A DNA stretch of 64,000 nt, from the NCBI GenBank assembly GCA_004292675.1, contig RDXO01000013.1, positions 57,015-121,014 on the forward strand. Reading direction: 5' to 3'. Positions 9,204-18,100 of this stretch are shown one piece after another. The DNA comes from Alphaproteobacteria bacterium. GTDB lineage: Bacteria > Pseudomonadota > Alphaproteobacteria > Rickettsiales > UBA998. Numbering within the stretch: the first letter of the stretch is position 1; the number at the start of each line of letters is the position of its first letter. The notes beneath the pieces are model-generated. The model was not told the origin of the DNA, did not search any database, and worked only from the letters and a program-made list of their open reading frames with translations. The position numbers were made by a program, and so were the translations under genes.

Positions 9204-10265
9204 ATGGTAGATCAAGATAGTGATAATATAGATGACGAAGATGCAGCTTCCGCATGGGATGCCATGCTCAGTGGTGACACAGAAACGGAAGAACGTGTAC
9301 TGAATCAAGATGAGATAGATTTACTGCTCGGCTTTGATACCAAAAGTGCCGAAGAAGTGCCTATCTCAGGGCTTTTATCCATCATGGGTAAATCGCGCAT
9401 GGCGTATGAGAAACTTCCGATGTTGGAAGTGGTCTTTGACCGTTTGGTGCGCACTCTATCCACCTCACTGCGGAATTTTACGGGTGAAAATGTTGATATT
9501 AGCATTGACACCATGGTATCCATGCGCTTTGATGAATATCTGAACACTATCCCGCTGCCTGCACTGCTTGTAGTACATCGTGCCGTAGAATGGGAAAATT
9601 TCGGGCTTGTCATGGTGGATAGTTCGCTGATTTATACGATGGTGGATGTGTTGCTTGGTGGTCGCAAAGCGACAAAAAAAGTCCGTGTTGAGGGTCGCCC
9701 CTATACAACTATCGAGCAGGATTTGGTGAAATCATTGGTTGAAACCGTGCTGCTGGATATGTCGCAATCCTTTGATCCTGTATCACCAATTAATTTTCAA
9801 TTTGATCGCCTTGAGACGAATCCACGTTTTGCAACGATCACACGCCCCAATAATGCCGTGTTACTGGTACGTTTTCAGGTGACGATTGACGAACGTAACG
9901 GGATGATTGAACTCCTCTTTCCTCATGAAACCTTAGAGCCTATCCGCGAATTACTCAGCCAGATATTCATTGGCGAAAAATTCGGACAAGATTCAGCGTG
10001 GGAACGTCATATGGGCAATGAAATACGTCACTCGCATGTAGCGGTGCGCGCACTTCTGGATGAAAAAGAAGTGTCCCTAGGCGATTTAGTCCGCCTAAAA
10101 GTTGGAACGACGTTGTTGCTTGATAAAGACCCACAAGATGACGTGCTTGTCAAATGTGGCGATGTGATTCTTGGCAAAGGCAGGCTTGGGCGCGTAGGCG
10201 AAAAAATGGCTATTTCTCTATTAGAACCGATTGCAAAAAGATTAGAACGGGAGCGTGACCTATGA
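9204..10265 (+). CDS. fliM: Flagellar motor switch protein FliM
   Basis: FliM (353 aa) forms the middle of the cytoplasmic C-ring and binds CheY-P to change rotation. The N-terminal CheY-binding peptide is visible as VLNQDEIDLLLGF (about 32-44). The CheC-like middle domain includes EYLNTIPLPALL and the C-terminal SpoA domain covers roughly the last 75 residues (VRLKVGTTLLLD). Its stop overlaps the next start by four bases (ATGA), so translation is coupled. FliG and FliN are not in the window. Confidence 0.95.
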   Translation: MVDQDSDNIDDEDAASAWDAMLSGDTETEERVLNQDEIDLLLGFDTKSAEEVPISGLLSIMGKSRMAYEKLPMLEVVFDRLVRTLSTSLRNFTGENVDISIDTMVSMRFDEYLNTIPLPALLVVHRAVEWENFGLVMVDSSLIYTMVDVLLGGRKATKKVRVEGRPYTTIEQDLVKSLVETVLLDMSQSFDPVSPINFQFDRLETNPRFATITRPNNAVLLVRFQVTIDERNGMIELLFPHETLEPIRELLSQIFIGEKFGQDSAWERHMGNEIRHSHVAVRALLDEKEVSLGDLVRLKVGTTLLLDKDPQDDVLVKCGDVILGKGRLGRVGEKMAISLLEPIAKRLERERDL

Positions 10266-10930
10266 ACGAATTAATTATTATGTTGGTGTTGGATGTTGGT
10301 GTGGCACTGTTATTAGGTGCAACCATCTATTTCTGCACAAAATTAAATAACCGCGTCAAGCAACTGCAAGATTCTAAATCAGAATTGGCAATGCTTATTC
10401 AGCAATTTGATGAATCTACCCGCTTAGCCACTGTGAGCATCACAGAGATTCAGCGTGCTAGCAAAAAGATCAATGAAAATATTGAAGCAAAGCTGCAAAA
10501 GGCCAATTATCTTGCCGATGATTTATCCTTGATGATTGATCGCGCCTCAAAAACCGCTGATCGCATTGAAAACCAAATAAGCAATGGTCGTAGTGCTGTG
10601 TCCTCATCCACCAAGCCTTCTGCATCTGATATACGCGCCACACGTGAAGAACGCACCCAAAGTGATGCAGCAGCGCAACCGCTACGTCAACCTCATGCAC
10701 GCTCCAACACGTCCGCTCGTAGCGGGCGTTCTTCCACACCGCAGGATGTCTCAGGATCAGAGCGCAAAAGTGGCGGATTAGAGGCAATGATTGAGCGTAT
10801 GTCCGAATTGCGCGGCACGAATGGCTCGGATGCTCCCGCCCCGAAGAAGGAAATGCGTCCTATGGCACGTATGCGTAGCCAATCAGAGCAAGATTTAATC
10901 GCAGGATTGCGTGCAGACGAAAGAAGGTAA
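10262..10930 (+). CDS. DUF6468 flagellar-operon protein
   Basis: This 222-residue protein has one N-terminal membrane helix (about 3-25, MLVLDVGVALLLGATIYF). A long coiled-coil region (about 28-115) follows, with many Glu, Lys and Gln, then a low-complexity tail rich in Ser, Arg and Thr. Length, helix and coiled coil match the alphaproteobacterial DUF6468 family found between fliM and motE-like genes. The role is not established; its position suggests assembly or support of the motor. Start and fliM stop overlap (ATGA). The tail ends QDLIAGLRADERR. Confidence 0.75.
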   Translation: MNELIIMLVLDVGVALLLGATIYFCTKLNNRVKQLQDSKSELAMLIQQFDESTRLATVSITEIQRASKKINENIEAKLQKANYLADDLSLMIDRASKTADRIENQISNGRSAVSSSTKPSASDIRATREERTQSDAAAQPLRQPHARSNTSARSGRSSTPQDVSGSERKSGGLEAMIERMSELRGTNGSDAPAPKKEMRPMARMRSQSEQDLIAGLRADERR

Positions 10931-10933
10931 GCT

Positions 10934-11776
10934 ATGCCCCGTACAGTTTCACAACGCACAACCACATCAAAGCGCACAGGCACATCGAAGCGCACAAAAA
11001 CCGCACTCGCTCCTTATGGAACTCCTCCGCGTGTGCGTTTGCTCCCCATCACCATCGCGTCGCTCTCCTTGCTCCTCACCGCAAAATTAGTGGATATTTA
11101 TGAACGTGGCAACGCCTTCTCGGATATGATGCTAGGGCGTGCCGCCTATGCAGAGGATGCCCCTGCCGAAAAGGAAGCATCCGATAAAGAGGATACAGAG
11201 AAGAAAGAAGAATTCGTATCTAAGAAAGATGAAGGCACTGAGGATAAAAGCACAGCAAAAGAATCTGAAAGCACCAAAAACGCATCATCTTCTAAAGAAA
11301 AAGATATGCAGGTTGCATCCAATGATGTGCGTCAATTTTCCAATATTGAATTGGATATTTTGCAAAGCCTTTCCAAACGCCGTGATGAATTGGAGAAAAT
11401 GGAAAAAGAGGTCAAACTCAAAGAACATCTTCTCGGTTCAACAGAAGTACGCTTGAATGAAAAAATATCGCAAATCCAAACCATGGAAAAAACCTTGCGT
11501 GATCTTTTGGGCAAATATGATGAGCAGGAAGCTGCAAAAATCCGCAGCCTTGTGAAAATCTATGAAAACATGAAACCAAAAGAAGCAGCACGCATCTTTG
11601 ATGAAATGCAAATGCCTATTTTATTGATGGTTGTTGATAAAATGAGTGAACGTCGCGCTGCCCCCATCCTTGCGAAAATGTCGCCTGTGAAAGCCAAGGA
11701 TTTAACGCAAGAATTAGCAGAAGATCGTGCATGGCGTGATCAGCAAGAACAGCAGTTGAATAATATAGCGCAATAG
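10934..11776 (+). CDS. MotE-like flagellar protein with MgtE_N domain
   Basis: A 280-residue protein resembling MotE, the periplasmic chaperone/partner of stator protein MotC in rhizobia. A basic N-terminus is followed by one hydrophobic helix (about 33-52). A long charged Lys/Glu/Ser linker (about 70-125), a coiled coil (about 135-190) and an MgtE_N-type helical domain (about 195-265, NMKPKEAARIFDEMQ) complete it. It begins three bases after the DUF6468 gene, so it shares the flagellar operon. MotB/MotC are not in the window, so the exact partner is open. Confidence 0.78.
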   Translation: MPRTVSQRTTTSKRTGTSKRTKTALAPYGTPPRVRLLPITIASLSLLLTAKLVDIYERGNAFSDMMLGRAAYAEDAPAEKEASDKEDTEKKEEFVSKKDEGTEDKSTAKESESTKNASSSKEKDMQVASNDVRQFSNIELDILQSLSKRRDELEKMEKEVKLKEHLLGSTEVRLNEKISQIQTMEKTLRDLLGKYDEQEAAKIRSLVKIYENMKPKEAARIFDEMQMPILLMVVDKMSERRAAPILAKMSPVKAKDLTQELAEDRAWRDQQEQQLNNIAQ

Positions 11777-11791
11777 TGCTATATAGGGGGG

Positions 11792-13147
11792 ATGAATGAT
11801 TCTTCCCCTCCGCCTTCACCTACTGATATAGTGGTGATTGATAATGTTAGTAAAATCTACCGCATCTATGCACATCCAAGTGATAGGCTGAAGCAGTCAT
11901 TGGTGCGTGGTCGCAAGCATTATTTCCGCGAACATATCGCATTACACCCGCTTTCACTGCGCATTCCACGTGGCACTACCGTTGGTATTGTCGGCACGAA
12001 TGGATCAGGAAAATCCACCTTGTTGCAAATCATCACAGGGACACTTACTCCGACAACAGGTTCAATATGCGTTCAGGGGCGCGTTTCTGCCCTATTGGAA
12101 TTAGGTGCAGGGTTCAATGCTGATTATAGTGGTCATGATAATATCTGGCTCAGTGGCAGTTTGATGGGCATGACAAAGGATGAAATCAGCGATCGTTATG
12201 AGGAGATTATCAACTTTTCTGGGCTTTCGCGTGATGCGATTGCGCAAGCAGTGAGTAGCTATTCCAGCGGTATGTATGTGCGCCTTGCCTTTTCTGTGGC
12301 GATGGCATCGCAACCCGAACTATTGATTGTCGATGAGGCATTAGCGGTCGGTGATGAAGGCTTTCAGCGCAAATGCTTTGCCCGTATCAAACAGTTGCAA
12401 GAACGTGGCACAACCATTTTATTTGTATCACATTCCGCACGTACCATCACTGATTTATGCGATTACGCGCTTTTGCTTGATGCAGGGGAATTATTGCAAG
12501 AAGGGTCGCCACGTGATGTGATTGCATCCTACCACCATATGCTCTTTGCACGCGAAGAAGAACGCCCCCACATTCGCGCTAACATCAAAAATCAATCGAT
12601 AGCAGCCACGCCTGAACAACCTACGCCATCACCCGCACTTGTGCAGCCCATCAGCAACATTATTCCTGAAAGTCAGATTAGCTATCCTGAAGATGGCGGG
12701 CGCATTGATGAAATAAGGCTCACCGATGAGGCAGGCACTCCCGTCACCCATCTCATCCATGGTGAATCTTACCGCCTACATTATCGCTTTGTGGCGTTGC
12801 AGCCCCTCATGAAACTTGGTTGCTCCATGCTGATCAAAACCATCACGGGCATTGAGCTTACGGGCGCATTAACCTTTGGGGATGAACAGATGCTCGCACC
12901 TATAGAAGAAGGATGCGAAGTGCATGTCTCCTTCACGATCCCGTGTCACCTCATGCCGGGTGATTATTTTTTGAATGTGGGCGCGATTGAAGATTGCTTT
13001 GGACAATATCGTTTCTTGCACCGTATTGTCGATGCCGTGCAGATGAAGGTGATTGAAGCCCCGCATGAACGAAGCCACCACCTGAAACCAACGGGCTATG
13101 TGTCTATGGGCATAAGCTGCCACCTCAGCATAGAGCCTACTCCTTAA
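11792..13147 (+). CDS. Wzt-type ABC transporter ATPase with C-terminal sugar-binding domain
   Basis: A 451-residue ATPase of the ABC-2 polysaccharide exporter type. The nucleotide-binding domain covers about 13-240: Walker A GTNGSGKST (68-76), signature SSYSSGMYVRLAFS and Walker B LLIVDEALAVGD. A linker leads to a Wzt-C-like beta-domain (about 300-445) that in E. coli O9a Wzt recognises the O-antigen end. The permease partner (Wzm) is not adjacent: motE-like lies upstream and parC converges downstream. A ribosome-binding site (AGGGGGG) precedes ATG 11792. The last 11 bases overlap the end of parC on the other strand. Confidence 0.88.
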   Translation: MNDSSPPPSPTDIVVIDNVSKIYRIYAHPSDRLKQSLVRGRKHYFREHIALHPLSLRIPRGTTVGIVGTNGSGKSTLLQIITGTLTPTTGSICVQGRVSALLELGAGFNADYSGHDNIWLSGSLMGMTKDEISDRYEEIINFSGLSRDAIAQAVSSYSSGMYVRLAFSVAMASQPELLIVDEALAVGDEGFQRKCFARIKQLQERGTTILFVSHSARTITDLCDYALLLDAGELLQEGSPRDVIASYHHMLFAREEERPHIRANIKNQSIAATPEQPTPSPALVQPISNIIPESQISYPEDGGRIDEIRLTDEAGTPVTHLIHGESYRLHYRFVALQPLMKLGCSMLIKTITGIELTGALTFGDEQMLAPIEEGCEVHVSFTIPCHLMPGDYFLNVGAIEDCFGQYRFLHRIVDAVQMKVIEAPHERSHHLKPTGYVSMGISCHLSIEPTP

Positions 13148-15377
13148 ACTTATTACTACGCGGAAATCCTGTTGGGGGAAGTTTGCCCACCGATCCACGA
13201 TGCCCCAACCATCCCGTTAAATCCGTCACGGTACGGGTGCGCTCGCCACTTTTCCAACTCAATCCCTCGCTTGCAGAAAATAATGTAATGTCTGCTAGCG
13301 CGCCATCCTTATAACGCTGCAAGATCACTCCTTGCCCACGCACAATCTCAGGCACTTGCTCGAGGGGGAACATCACTAATTTACGATTATTCCCTATCAT
13401 CGCCACCATATCCCCGCCCTGTGTTGGGATAGATGCGTGTAATTTCGCGCCTTTGGTAGGAGTAAAGACGTTCTTTCCTGCCTTCGTACTGCTCAAGATA
13501 TTCACCGCATCCACCACACATCCACGCCCCGCACTACTCACCAGCATGAATTTCATACCCGCCTCATAGACATATGCGCTAATAATCCGCTCATCGGTTG
13601 CTAAATCCACCATCAAACGCAGCGGTTCACCTGCCGTATTTCCACGCGGAATATTATCCCCCAGCAAGGTGTAAAACCGCCCCGAATCCGATGCAAAAAT
13701 AATCTGATCCGTGGTTTTTGCTTCCAAAATTAGGGCTATTTCATCGCCTTCTTTTAGTTTGGTATCACTGACATCTTTCTGATGCCCCTTAATCGCCTTA
13801 ATCCATTCACGTTGCGTGAGTACAACGGTAATCGGCTCTTTCTCAATGAAGGCTTCGGGAGAAATATCCATATCAGCATCAACCGCATGTTGTACGCTGG
13901 TGCGACGCTTACCCAATGATGTATGCTTGCCAAACTCTTTTTTCATCGCCACAAACTGCTCGCGTATCACCATTGCCGCCTTGGCAGGGTTGGCAAGGAT
14001 TTCTTCCAATTCCTTTTTTTCTGCCATAAGTTCGGCTTGTTCGCGCTTAATCTCGATTTCTTCAAGTTTGCGTAACGAACGTAACCGCATGTTCAAAATC
14101 GCTTCTGCTTGCTCCTCATTAATGTTGAAGCGTTGCATCATCACCGCTTTAGGATAATCCTCATAGCGAATAATGGCAATCACCTCATCAATATTCAGAT
14201 AGGCAACCAATAATCCATCAAGGATATTGAGGCGTTTGAGAATGTTACCTAAGCGATATTGTGCTTTACGCGCCAACACCGCAAAACGATGTTCCAGATA
14301 ATGCGCAAGGCACTCTTTTAAGGATAGGACACGTGGCACGCCTGCATGGGTAAGCACGTTCATATTTAGTGCGTAGCGTATCTCTAAATCCGTCGTCTTA
14401 AATAAGGATGCCATTAATAATTCAGGCTCTATGGTGCGTGTTTTCGGCTCAAGCACAATCCGCACATCTTCCGCAGATTCATCACGAATATCACCAAGCA
14501 ACGGCAATTTCTTATTCTTGAACAAATCTGCCATTTTTTCAATAAGACGTGATTTTGATACTTGATATGGAATCTCGGTAATAATCACCTGATACGTACC
14601 ACGCCCTAAATCCTCCTTATGCCAACGCGCCCGCACGCGCATACTTCCCCTACCTGCCTCATAGCACGCCACAATATGATCATGCGACTCCATCACGATG
14701 CCACCTGTTGGGAAATCAGGCGCAACCACATAGCGCATTAAATCGCGTGTGTCACATTCAGGATGCTGCATCATATGCAACAACGCATCGAATAATTCCT
14801 CAACATTATGCGGAGGGATATTGGTTGCCATGCCCACGGCAATCCCTTCTGATCCATTAGCAAGCAGATTCGGCACACTCGCAGGAAGCACCACAGGCTC
14901 GTTTTCTTCGCCATCATAGGTATCACGAAAATCAACCGTATCCTTATCCAAATCCTCAAGCAACGCCATCGCAAAAGGCGTGAGGCGTGCTTCCGTATAA
15001 CGCATGGCAGCGGCATTATCGCCATCAATACTACCAAAATTGCCTTGACCTTCCACCAACGGATAACGCACCGCAAAGGATTGCGCCAAGCGCACCAAGG
15101 CATCATACACCGAACTATCGCCATGCGGGTGATATTTACCAATCACATCTCCCACCACACGCGCACATTTCTTGAACCCCGTATCAGGGGATAATTTCAA
15201 GCGCAACATCGCATAGAGCAATCGTCGATGCACGGGTTTCAAACCATCGCGCACATCAGGAAGCGAGCGCGCCGTAATGGTGGACATCGCATACGCAAAA
15301 TAGCGATCCGACAAGGCTTGTGCAAAAGGCACATCAACAATAATGGGATCAGTTGGGTTGGAAGCAGCTTTGTTCAT
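13137..15377 (-). CDS. parC: DNA topoisomerase IV subunit A
   Basis: ParC (746 aa) is the breakage-reunion subunit that, with ParE, unlinks daughter chromosomes. The N-terminus shows [17 protein letters not shown]; the quinolone region reads [12 protein letters not shown], so the Ser and acidic positions linked to resistance look wild type. The catalytic tyrosine is in MRYTEARLT. The C-terminal half carries a degenerate beta-pinwheel. The length and lack of a GyrA-box pinwheel fit ParC better than GyrA. parE is not in the window. Confidence 0.93.
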   Translation of the reverse strand: MNKAASNPTDPIIVDVPFAQALSDRYFAYAMSTITARSLPDVRDGLKPVHRRLLYAMLRLKLSPDTGFKKCARVVGDVIGKYHPHGDSSVYDALVRLAQSFAVRYPLVEGQGNFGSIDGDNAAAMRYTEARLTPFAMALLEDLDKDTVDFRDTYDGEENEPVVLPASVPNLLANGSEGIAVGMATNIPPHNVEELFDALLHMMQHPECDTRDLMRYVVAPDFPTGGIVMESHDHIVACYEAGRGSMRVRARWHKEDLGRGTYQVIITEIPYQVSKSRLIEKMADLFKNKKLPLLGDIRDESAEDVRIVLEPKTRTIEPELLMASLFKTTDLEIRYALNMNVLTHAGVPRVLSLKECLAHYLEHRFAVLARKAQYRLGNILKRLNILDGLLVAYLNIDEVIAIIRYEDYPKAVMMQRFNINEEQAEAILNMRLRSLRKLEEIEIKREQAELMAEKKELEEILANPAKAAMVIREQFVAMKKEFGKHTSLGKRRTSVQHAVDADMDISPEAFIEKEPITVVLTQREWIKAIKGHQKDVSDTKLKEGDEIALILEAKTTDQIIFASDSGRFYTLLGDNIPRGNTAGEPLRLMVDLATDERIISAYVYEAGMKFMLVSSAGRGCVVDAVNILSSTKAGKNVFTPTKGAKLHASIPTQGGDMVAMIGNNRKLVMFPLEQVPEIVRGQGVILQRYKDGALADITLFSASEGLSWKSGERTRTVTDLTGWLGHRGSVGKLPPTGFPRSNKFKE

Positions 15378-15449
15378 ACGCTACACCATACATCAAAAAA
15401 ATATGTGATGCTATAGTTTTCATAGCGTGCGCATATATACATATCGCGC

Positions 15450-15478
15450 TTGCTCTTCCTCTCACATGATAGTATAAT
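15450..15478 (+). promoter_or_regulatory. Sigma-70-type promoter
   Basis: TTGCTC, 17 bases, TATAAT, ending 23 bases before the ATG of the next gene. This is one of the clearest promoters in the window and supports the following small gene being real. Confidence 0.75.
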
Positions 15479-15501
15479 CATGATTATTAAGGCTGGTGCA
15501 T

Positions 15502-15978
15502 ATGGAAAAAAACCCCCACAGAAAATCAATATCCTACGCGCTCTATGAATTAAAAAATCAAGACCCGCAAGCCTATGCAGGGGTGCAGAAATTCATCCAA
15601 ACCATCGCACCAAAACTTGAACCATCAGAAGATAACCCGCATTTCAATAGCAAGCAAGCATTGGCATCTCTGCTTATTTTACAAAAGTCCGTTGCTAGTG
15701 TGGATTCTGGTATGATTGAGCTGATTGATCGGATGCGTGGTGGTGAGAAAGATTTAACACAGCAACTACACGAAGCAAGCGCACGCTCCTTAGAATTGAT
15801 GGGAGGCGAAGATCGTTATGTTGCTTATGAGCTGTTTTTATCCAATCACAACAACAAAACACGTAGCGAACCACACGAAGCAAGCCCTTCTGAACCAAAA
15901 GCACAATCTGCAAGTACCAAATGGCAGGATTATCTAAAAAGCCATGCCGCACAAACGGCAACAAGCGTAGCACTATAG
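15502..15978 (+). CDS. Hypothetical protein, 158 aa
   Basis: Not recognised. The protein is hydrophilic and mostly helical, without signal peptide or membrane segment. The middle (about 50-105, NSKQALASLLILQKSVASVD) reads as amphipathic helices, and the last 45 residues are Ser/Lys/Gln-rich and probably disordered. It has its own promoter at 15450-15478 and an AAGG ribosome-binding site before ATG 15502 (GTG at 15496 is less likely). It is transcribed away from parC. Directly after the stop begins a copy of a short palindromic repeat (ATAGCACGTTTCGATAGG). Confidence 0.65.
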   Translation: MEKNPHRKSISYALYELKNQDPQAYAGVQKFIQTIAPKLEPSEDNPHFNSKQALASLLILQKSVASVDSGMIELIDRMRGGEKDLTQQLHEASARSLELMGGEDRYVAYELFLSNHNNKTRSEPHEASPSEPKAQSASTKWQDYLKSHAAQTATSVAL

Positions 15979-16075
15979 CACGTTTCGATAGGTTGGTTCT
16001 TTATGGGTTGTAATGGTTGTTTTGCTGAACGCCACATTTCTGCACGCACGGATACGCTTTGCATTCGGTCTTATG

Positions 16076-16226
16076 CTCTCCCGCTTGCGGGGGAGCCAGT
16101 GAAGCAAGGATTTCTCAAAAGAAATCCGATGCTGAACCGTGGGGGTGCATTCTATCCCCCCACCCAATCATCTGCGGTTTTTCGTTGAAAAGCCCTGATT
16201 CTTGGACTCCCCCGCAGGCGGGAGAG
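16076..16226. repeat. Inverted-repeat element with G+C-rich ends
   Basis: The left end CTCTCCCGCTTGCGGGGGAG (16076-16095) is repeated in inverse at 16207-16226 as CTCCCCCGCAGGCGGGAGAG. Each end is itself a small hairpin, and a third hairpin (GTGGGGG ... CCCCCAC) lies at about 16139-16163. The roughly 110 bases between show no gene. It looks like a small non-coding dispersed element. Confidence 0.6.
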
Positions 16227-16338
16227 TAAACCATTCATATCTCCTGAGGGGTGGTGAGATAGTGTGCTTCCATTGCATCATTACCGTTCAATCGGCAATG
16301 ATGCAATGGTAAAAGCACTATACATCATAGTGTTATAG

Positions 16339-16381
16339 TCGTTTCTTGACATAAAAAATGAGTAATTTTTTTGTCAAACGA
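16339..16381. terminator. A/T-rich hairpin, inverted copy of the one after sufA
   Basis: TCGTTTCTTGACATAAAAAA and TTTTTTTGTCAAACGA form a stem that stands 12 bases beyond the end of the minus-strand lipoprotein gene at 16393. Its reverse complement is nearly identical to the hairpin at 62951-62993. Placement suggests a terminator; the match of two loci suggests a dispersed hairpin element. Confidence 0.6.
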
Positions 16382-16392
16382 TTATTATCATA

Positions 16393-16902
16393 TTAGTCAA
16401 CCACTTTTATGCCTTTGGGACGTTTGATTTGCTCAGGTAAATTATTGGCAGGAAGAACCCGTTGATAGCTTCCCGAGATTTGTACCATGACGCGTTCCCC
16501 TGATTGTAATATCCTATCTTCCTTGTTCATATTTTGAACAACGGTGATGGTTTGACCGTTTTCTTTTGTTACGGTGTATTCCATCCCCTTACTATCTGCG
16601 GCTGACTGTTCCGCAATAGCACCAATAGCAGCACCCGCCAATGCACCTCCGACCATCGCCCATGCTGTTCCGCTACCGCCACCTGCATAGGAACCAGCTC
16701 CAGCACCGACACCCGCACCCACCAAAGCACCAGCCCCAGAATTTTGTCCCGTAATCCCAACTTCACGGGCATTCACAATCGTGCCAAATTCTACAAGTGT
16801 ACTTTGCCCAACATCATTATAGTTATATTGACTTAACCCATCTTGTTTTGCGCAACCACAGAGAAGGAGTACAACAGAGAGTGCAGACATGGCTTTTTTC
16901 AT
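16393..16902 (-). CDS. Glycine-zipper outer-membrane lipoprotein
   Basis: A 169-residue lipoprotein of the SlyB/17-kDa surface antigen type. The signal peptide ends in the lipobox LLCGC (Cys about 17). A Gly/Ala-rich zipper (about 57-95, GAGALVGAGVGAGAGSYAGG) should insert into or against the outer membrane. The C-terminal half is a small beta-domain (VTKENGQTITVVQN). Its start overlaps the stop of the upstream lipoprotein gene by four bases, so the two are co-translated. The role is probably envelope integrity; no specific function can be read. Confidence 0.8.
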   Translation of the reverse strand: MKKAMSALSVVLLLCGCAKQDGLSQYNYNDVGQSTLVEFGTIVNAREVGITGQNSGAGALVGAGVGAGAGSYAGGGSGTAWAMVGGALAGAAIGAIAEQSAADSKGMEYTVTKENGQTITVVQNMNKEDRILQSGERVMVQISGSYQRVLPANNLPEQIKRPKGIKVVD

Positions 16903-17453
16903 GATTTTTTTCCTTTTCCAGATAAGTCTTTGTGTGTTTTAGAGGCAAGCACCCGAAGCATATGGGTGATATTTTCACGCACTGCTTTTGCGATAGCAAT
17001 TCTCATCCGCTGCGCGCCATCGGGAGATTCGGCAAATTTGGCAGTATAGGGAATGGACACCGTTTCATCGAGCGCGATTCTTCCACTATCTGTTTGGCGC
17101 AATATATAGCGTGCTTTGTAAGTTATCGTGTTCTCAAAGAAGGCAAATGGACTATCATAATCTATGAGTTCTGCATCCAAAGTATATTTTGCTTTATCTT
17201 CAGACCTAGTTTTCATGCCAGAAGTTAAGAGCGCAGTTAAAATTGCTTCTTGATAATTTTCTGGTGTAATAAATCCACCTATGGCAGCATCTTCTAAAAC
17301 ACTGACCTTACCTAAGGTAATTGATCTTTCTAATGTATCATTTTTTGGAAGTTGACCGTATATCTGTGGCATAGGAACCATGCCATCAGATGGCAAAGGC
17401 TGAACACATGCAGAAAGTGAAAATAACGCTATTAATGCCAATAATGATTTCAT
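16899..17453 (-). CDS. Hypothetical lipoprotein, 184 aa
   Basis: Not recognised as a named family. A signal peptide with lipobox LSAC (Cys about 16) marks it as a lipoprotein. The body has alternating beta and helical segments, including TYKARYILRQTDSGRIALDE, and a basic C-terminus (KDLSGKGKKS). It has a good promoter upstream (17481-17509) and leads a two-gene operon with the glycine-zipper lipoprotein (ATGA overlap). The pairing suggests a joint envelope role, which is inference. Confidence 0.7.
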   Translation of the reverse strand: MKSLLALIALFSLSACVQPLPSDGMVPMPQIYGQLPKNDTLERSITLGKVSVLEDAAIGGFITPENYQEAILTALLTSGMKTRSEDKAKYTLDAELIDYDSPFAFFENTITYKARYILRQTDSGRIALDETVSIPYTAKFAESPDGAQRMRIAIAKAVRENITHMLRVLASKTHKDLSGKGKKS

Positions 17454-17480
17454 TGTTTTTCTCTATTCTTTAGAGTAAGA

Positions 17481-17509
17481 TCCATATAATAGTTTAGAAA
17501 GCATGTCAA
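17481..17509 (-). promoter_or_regulatory. Promoter of the lipoprotein pair
   Basis: On the minus strand TTGACA (17504-17509), a 17-base spacer and TATGGA (17481-17486), about 27 bases before the ATG at 17453. The -35 is a perfect consensus. Confidence 0.65.
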
Positions 17510-17546
17510 GATTCACGTTATAGACTAATTCACCCCATAGGGGGAA

Positions 17547-18098
17547 TTAAAGTACGCCGATGAAGGGTAGCTCACGATAATAGCCCGCATAATCTAGTCC
17601 GTAGCCAACAACAAACTGGTCTTCAATGGTAAAGCCGACATAATCCGCCTCTATGGGTATAATGCGTTTATGGGGTTTGTCTAATAGCACGCAGACATGC
17701 ACAGATGCTGCACCACGATCAAATAACCATTGCTTAGCAAAGCTAAGGGTGCGCCCAGATTCAAGAATATCATCCACCAACAATATGGGCTTGCCTTCTA
17801 AATTATCATGATGCGTACTCATCATGCGCACTACACCGCTGCTTTCTTTGTCATTGCCATAGCTGGAGAGGGTCATAAAATCAATTTGCGGGGTGCATCC
17901 ACGATGATGCATGGCGCGTACTAAATCAGCAATAAACACAAAACTGCCCTTGAGTAAGCCCATAACCAACAATTCTTGCCCCAATTCTTGTCGGATGGAA
18001 CGCGCAAGTTTAGATTGCGTCGTCGCAATATGCTCAGCAGTAAAAAGCGGCGTAATGAGTTCAGGAGCGCGATAATCGTCAGGTCGAATAAATCCCAT
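17547..18098 (-). CDS. hpt: Hypoxanthine phosphoribosyltransferase
   Basis: Hpt (183 aa) salvages hypoxanthine or guanine with PRPP to IMP/GMP. The PRPP-binding loop ILLVDDILESGRTL (105-118) is complete and the flexible-loop region SSYGNDKESSG precedes it. Length is normal for bacterial Hpt. It starts two bases after the stop of the zinc-ribbon membrane protein and is likely co-transcribed with it. A short inverted repeat (AATTC-CCC ... GGGGAATT) overlaps its stop codon and may aid termination. Confidence 0.93.
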   Translation of the reverse strand: MGFIRPDDYRAPELITPLFTAEHIATTQSKLARSIRQELGQELLVMGLLKGSFVFIADLVRAMHHRGCTPQIDFMTLSSYGNDKESSGVVRMMSTHHDNLEGKPILLVDDILESGRTLSFAKQWLFDRGAASVHVCVLLDKPHKRIIPIEADYVGFTIEDQFVVGYGLDYAGYYRELPFIGVL

Positions 18099-18100
18099 GA

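Larger units (their letters stand above)
15979..16392. other. Gene-free, repeat-rich spacer
   Basis: No convincing gene is seen in these 414 bases. The stretch starts with a copy of the ATAGCACGTTTCGATAGG-type word seen also at 20943 and 48879. A 151-bp inverted-repeat element and a hairpin shared with the end of the suf operon follow. Two frames of about 60 codons exist but run through the repeats. Confidence 0.6.
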
